A stretch of DNA of 64,000 nt from Ascaris suum (lineage: Eukaryota; Nematoda; Chromadorea; Rhabditida; Ascarididae). Positions 61,501-64,000 of this stretch are shown piece after piece. Every line of letters begins with the position of its first letter. Within the stretch, counting starts at the first letter, position 1. The notes beneath the pieces are model-generated. The model worked only from the letters and a program-made list of their open reading frames with translations, made no database searches and was not told the origin of the DNA. Position numbers and translations under genes: made by a program. The stretch lies in NCBI GenBank assembly GCA_013433145.1, contig CM024180.1, positions 3,375,001 through 3,439,000 on the forward strand, written 5' to 3'.

Positions 61501-62779
61501 GGCGAGAGAGGTGGTTAAAGGCTTTCAGGACGAAAAGAAAACAGCTCCGCTTAGATAATGTTCAGATTTTTGAGCAAAAAAAAATTAAACCAGTGATTGC
61601 TAGAGCGTTTCTTAGCTTGTTTAAAGAACTTCGACACTGATTCGTTCACAAAAACGACAAATAATTCACGTTCAATGGGACAGTACAAATTTGATCAGAA
61701 TAAATGAATGCAAACAGATATATAAACATTTAAAATGGCAGAAAAATTTCCGAGTAGAAAGACCTCTGAGTGAATCGACGGAAATTTGAAAAAAAGGGAA
61801 AACAGAGGCGATGGAATTTGCTTCTTATCTAAAAACTACTACACTCAGATAAATGAATCCCAAAATCGCATAGAACCGTTGCCGTACTTTAATGTAGAAG
61901 ATATTCTCGAAATGAAAATTCTCCACTTTGGATGAGCTGAAAATTTCTCCTATATAATCGCAGTCTTGAACAAAAAAAAAATTTCACTCGTTCCACTAGG
62001 AAGCGAAAAAAATTGCTTCTAATGAAAATCAAAGCACAAATCAGATATATCAATCATATCAATAGAGTAACTCCTATATCCACTATCTACATCCATATCA
62101 ATCTAATGCTAAATATCTACATCAATAAGGTTACTCCTCCATCAACAAAAAATTTTTCCGCTTCGAGAATGAGGCAGATAAATATAGAAGTGACGTTCGT
62201 GTAATGCATATTGGATGTGCAAATTTTAGGAGAGCGTAATTCAAAAATTCAAAGTTGTTGGTGCCATATTCCATTCGTATTGTTATATCGGCAGCATACT
62301 AAAAGAGCTTCCTACTTCTTCACTTGCCATTGCAACTAAAATAAAATCTATAATAGAGTACTTCATGTGGGAAATAATTTTAAACGTAATCTCTCTATTT
62401 TAACAGCTAAATTTGCAAATGAAAATAAATAAACAATCGAAATATGGAAAGCAAATAAAATTTAAACAGCTAAAGGACGGAATTATAGCTGAAATAGCTA
62501 CTTTCACTTCAACTTTTTAACCACAATCACCAATAGAAAAAACGACAATTAAAATGCTTCAGACTTTTTGGAACAAAAAATGCAAATATATATATATGAA
62601 ACTCTTGACAGTACAAGCACCTTGAGGTCAAGCTGCAGAAATAAATTTATGAGTAATGAGCACTCTGTTCTGACCTCTTATATTATCCACCAAGCAAGCG
62701 TCATTCTTCAATCACGAAAGAACATAAACTTCGCACTCAGATAATTCTTTATCAACTTGACACAACTCACTTTCACAGC
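58560..62779. other. Non-coding AT-rich stretch
   Basis: No gene is supported. It contains C17 (60370-60386) and G16 (60933-60948) runs and long A-rich tracts near 60.7-61.1 kb. Several short open frames reflect low complexity. Confidence 0.5.
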
Positions 62780-62790
62780 ATATATAAAGG
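62780..62790 (+). promoter_or_regulatory. Putative TATA box
   Basis: The sequence ATATATAAAGG lies about 30 bp before a TCACACAG initiator-like site and about 70 bp before an ATG. It faces the candidate plus-strand exons at the right edge. Confidence 0.35.
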
Positions 62791-62851
62791 TCAGACTACA
62801 TCACACAGCTCGAGCTCAAAACTGAAAGCGTCATGAACTTTTGAAAGGAAA

Positions 62852-63093
62852 ATGACGGATTTAATGGATAATCGGTATGCAAAACAATCAAAAGCTTGCG
62901 TTAAAGGTATGTGAACATTTGACCTTAGAGATTGATGCCCTTATTAACAAGACATCGCTTGATAGGTTTTGATGAACCCGATCACAAGCAACTTGTTGTC
63001 GACCTCAGGGCATTCATCGTCCGAGAAAACAACTGCACTCAACACGCCAACAAAAAAACAATTGCATCACCGATTAGCAAGTTTTCAGCTTAA
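62852..63093 (+). CDS. Possible plus-strand 5' exons of an unknown gene
   Basis: Exon 62852-62906 encodes MTDLMDNRYAKQSKACVK and ends AAAG/GTATGT. An acceptor GCTTGATAG at 62965 starts a second exon. In phase it gives FDEPDHKQLVVDLRAFIVRE, then stops at 63091. A competing reading starts at an ATG at 62877 (MQNNQKLALK) and stays open as NPITSNLLSTSGHSSSE to a CAG/GTAAAA donor at 63113. Both are plausible and no family is recognised. A short upstream ATG (ATG AAC TTT TGA) precedes both. Confidence 0.25.
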
Positions 63094-63113
63094 TCGGCAG
63101 TATTCATTCGCAG

Positions 63114-64000
63114 GTAAAAAATTATATTCCCATCAAATGGGGCATAAATTTCAAACGACTGCGCAATGCCAAACTCATTACACAATACGTGTTTTTAGAA
63201 CCTAATTTTTAAAGAACATCCGCATTACCTCACTCATATACACTGTATATGACTATATAAAATACATGGACGTAAGTATTTACATATATGCATTTATGCA
63301 GATACATATGTATACAGGTGTGCCAATAAATGCAACAATTAACGACCTTGTCTAATTATAGACAGCGCAAAACAGTGGAAGTTTATAATCACCGCGTCGC
63401 GTACAAAAAACCTATCTCAGTTACTTTCGCTATTTCAAATTAGGTCATCGAAGTCGATTCTCACGGGTCAACAACTGCAGCCCGTTCTCGTTCTCGAATT
63501 AGATGCCATAAAATTGCTGCCTCATTTTTCTATTTTTTGCCTCTTTCAAAAAAAGAAACTAAATATGAGAGCACAGATAATTATTTCCTGTTCTAAAATT
63601 CAAAGCACCATCTTTCAGAACCAACTTCAGCGACGAAAATAAACGAGTATTTGAAAAATATTCAACGGCCGTGATAAAAACCTCGCCTTTAATGAGCTAA
63701 ACAATTGAAGTTAATCGTGTAAAAATTGTGCACTGCTCAAGAAAGTTAAATACCTGGTAATTAAGTTATGCCGGCTAAACAAATCAAAATAACTAGTAAC
63801 TAAGTTTCACTGCTCAATCCTCTTCAAATCAATCAAGACCAGGAAGTTTTTGATACAGCGGAGAGACGTTGAAATCTTTCAACTTTCACTGATCTCTTTT
63901 GAGAAATTGGAAAACTGCAACAAAGTATATACGTGTATTTTTATATGGATACTAAGGAATGTTGTTTATTGAAGGTTTAAATCCTCTATTTTAAGCACTT
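63114..64000. other. Right-edge stretch without recognised gene
   Basis: AT-rich. It may be intron of the possible plus-strand gene. No further exon was identified. Confidence 0.4.

Overview
The window looks like nuclear DNA from an invertebrate metazoan, most likely a nematode. It is AT-rich. Genes are split into many 25-270 bp exons separated by 0.2-4.5 kb introns. 3' splice sites are short (TTTCAG, TTTAG or TTGCAG type) with no long polypyrimidine tract, and 5' sites are GTAAGT, GTGAGT or GTATGT. Both recognisable genes are classical animal genes and both lie on the minus strand. The species is not identified. Intron size would suit an ascarid- or spirurid-like worm better than Caenorhabditis, but that is a guess.

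Left third (917-15775, minus): a USP19-type ubiquitin carboxyl-terminal hydrolase. Seventeen coding exons (796 codons) join in one continuous reading frame with matching intron phases. They cover a CS/p23-like domain, a Ser/Pro-rich linker, the catalytic Cys box, the QHDAHEF region, the first CxxC of the zinc-binding fingers, an inserted MYND zinc finger, an Asn/Ser-rich linker, and the segment before the second CxxC. The His box and the 3' end lie off the left edge. One intron uses a GC-AG donor, and the start codon sits 7 bp after a TTTCAG acceptor, as at a trans-splice site.

Middle (about 15.8-39.9 kb): 24 kb with no convincing gene. It holds two of the window's three long (TA)n arrays, many 12-20 bp C or G homopolymers, a perfect 39-bp inverted repeat with a 7-nt loop (27168-27252), a 106-bp tandem duplication, a decayed LINE reverse-transcriptase fragment (about 36.1 kb), and two tRNA-derived SINE-like pieces.

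Right-centre (39931-55144, minus): a Dishevelled gene. Nine exons encode the basic/acidic linker, the PDZ domain, the post-PDZ conserved block, the DEP domain, and the C-terminal tail ending in the Dishevelled-type FEFFVDNL motif. A large upstream exon region (53685-55144) is phase-compatible with them but is read in two frames, so it carries a +1 frame change (indel, cryptic intron or real shift). The DIX domain was not found with confidence. One short exon at 58.5 kb is a weak candidate.

Right end (55.2-64 kb): mostly non-coding, with C/G tracts and, at the far right, a TATA box followed by a possible plus-strand first exon.

If functional, the two genes act separately: Dishevelled is the cytoplasmic hub of Wnt/Frizzled signalling, and USP19 is a CS-domain deubiquitinase linked to HSP90 and ER protein quality control. 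Nothing in the sequence shows that they are co-regulated.
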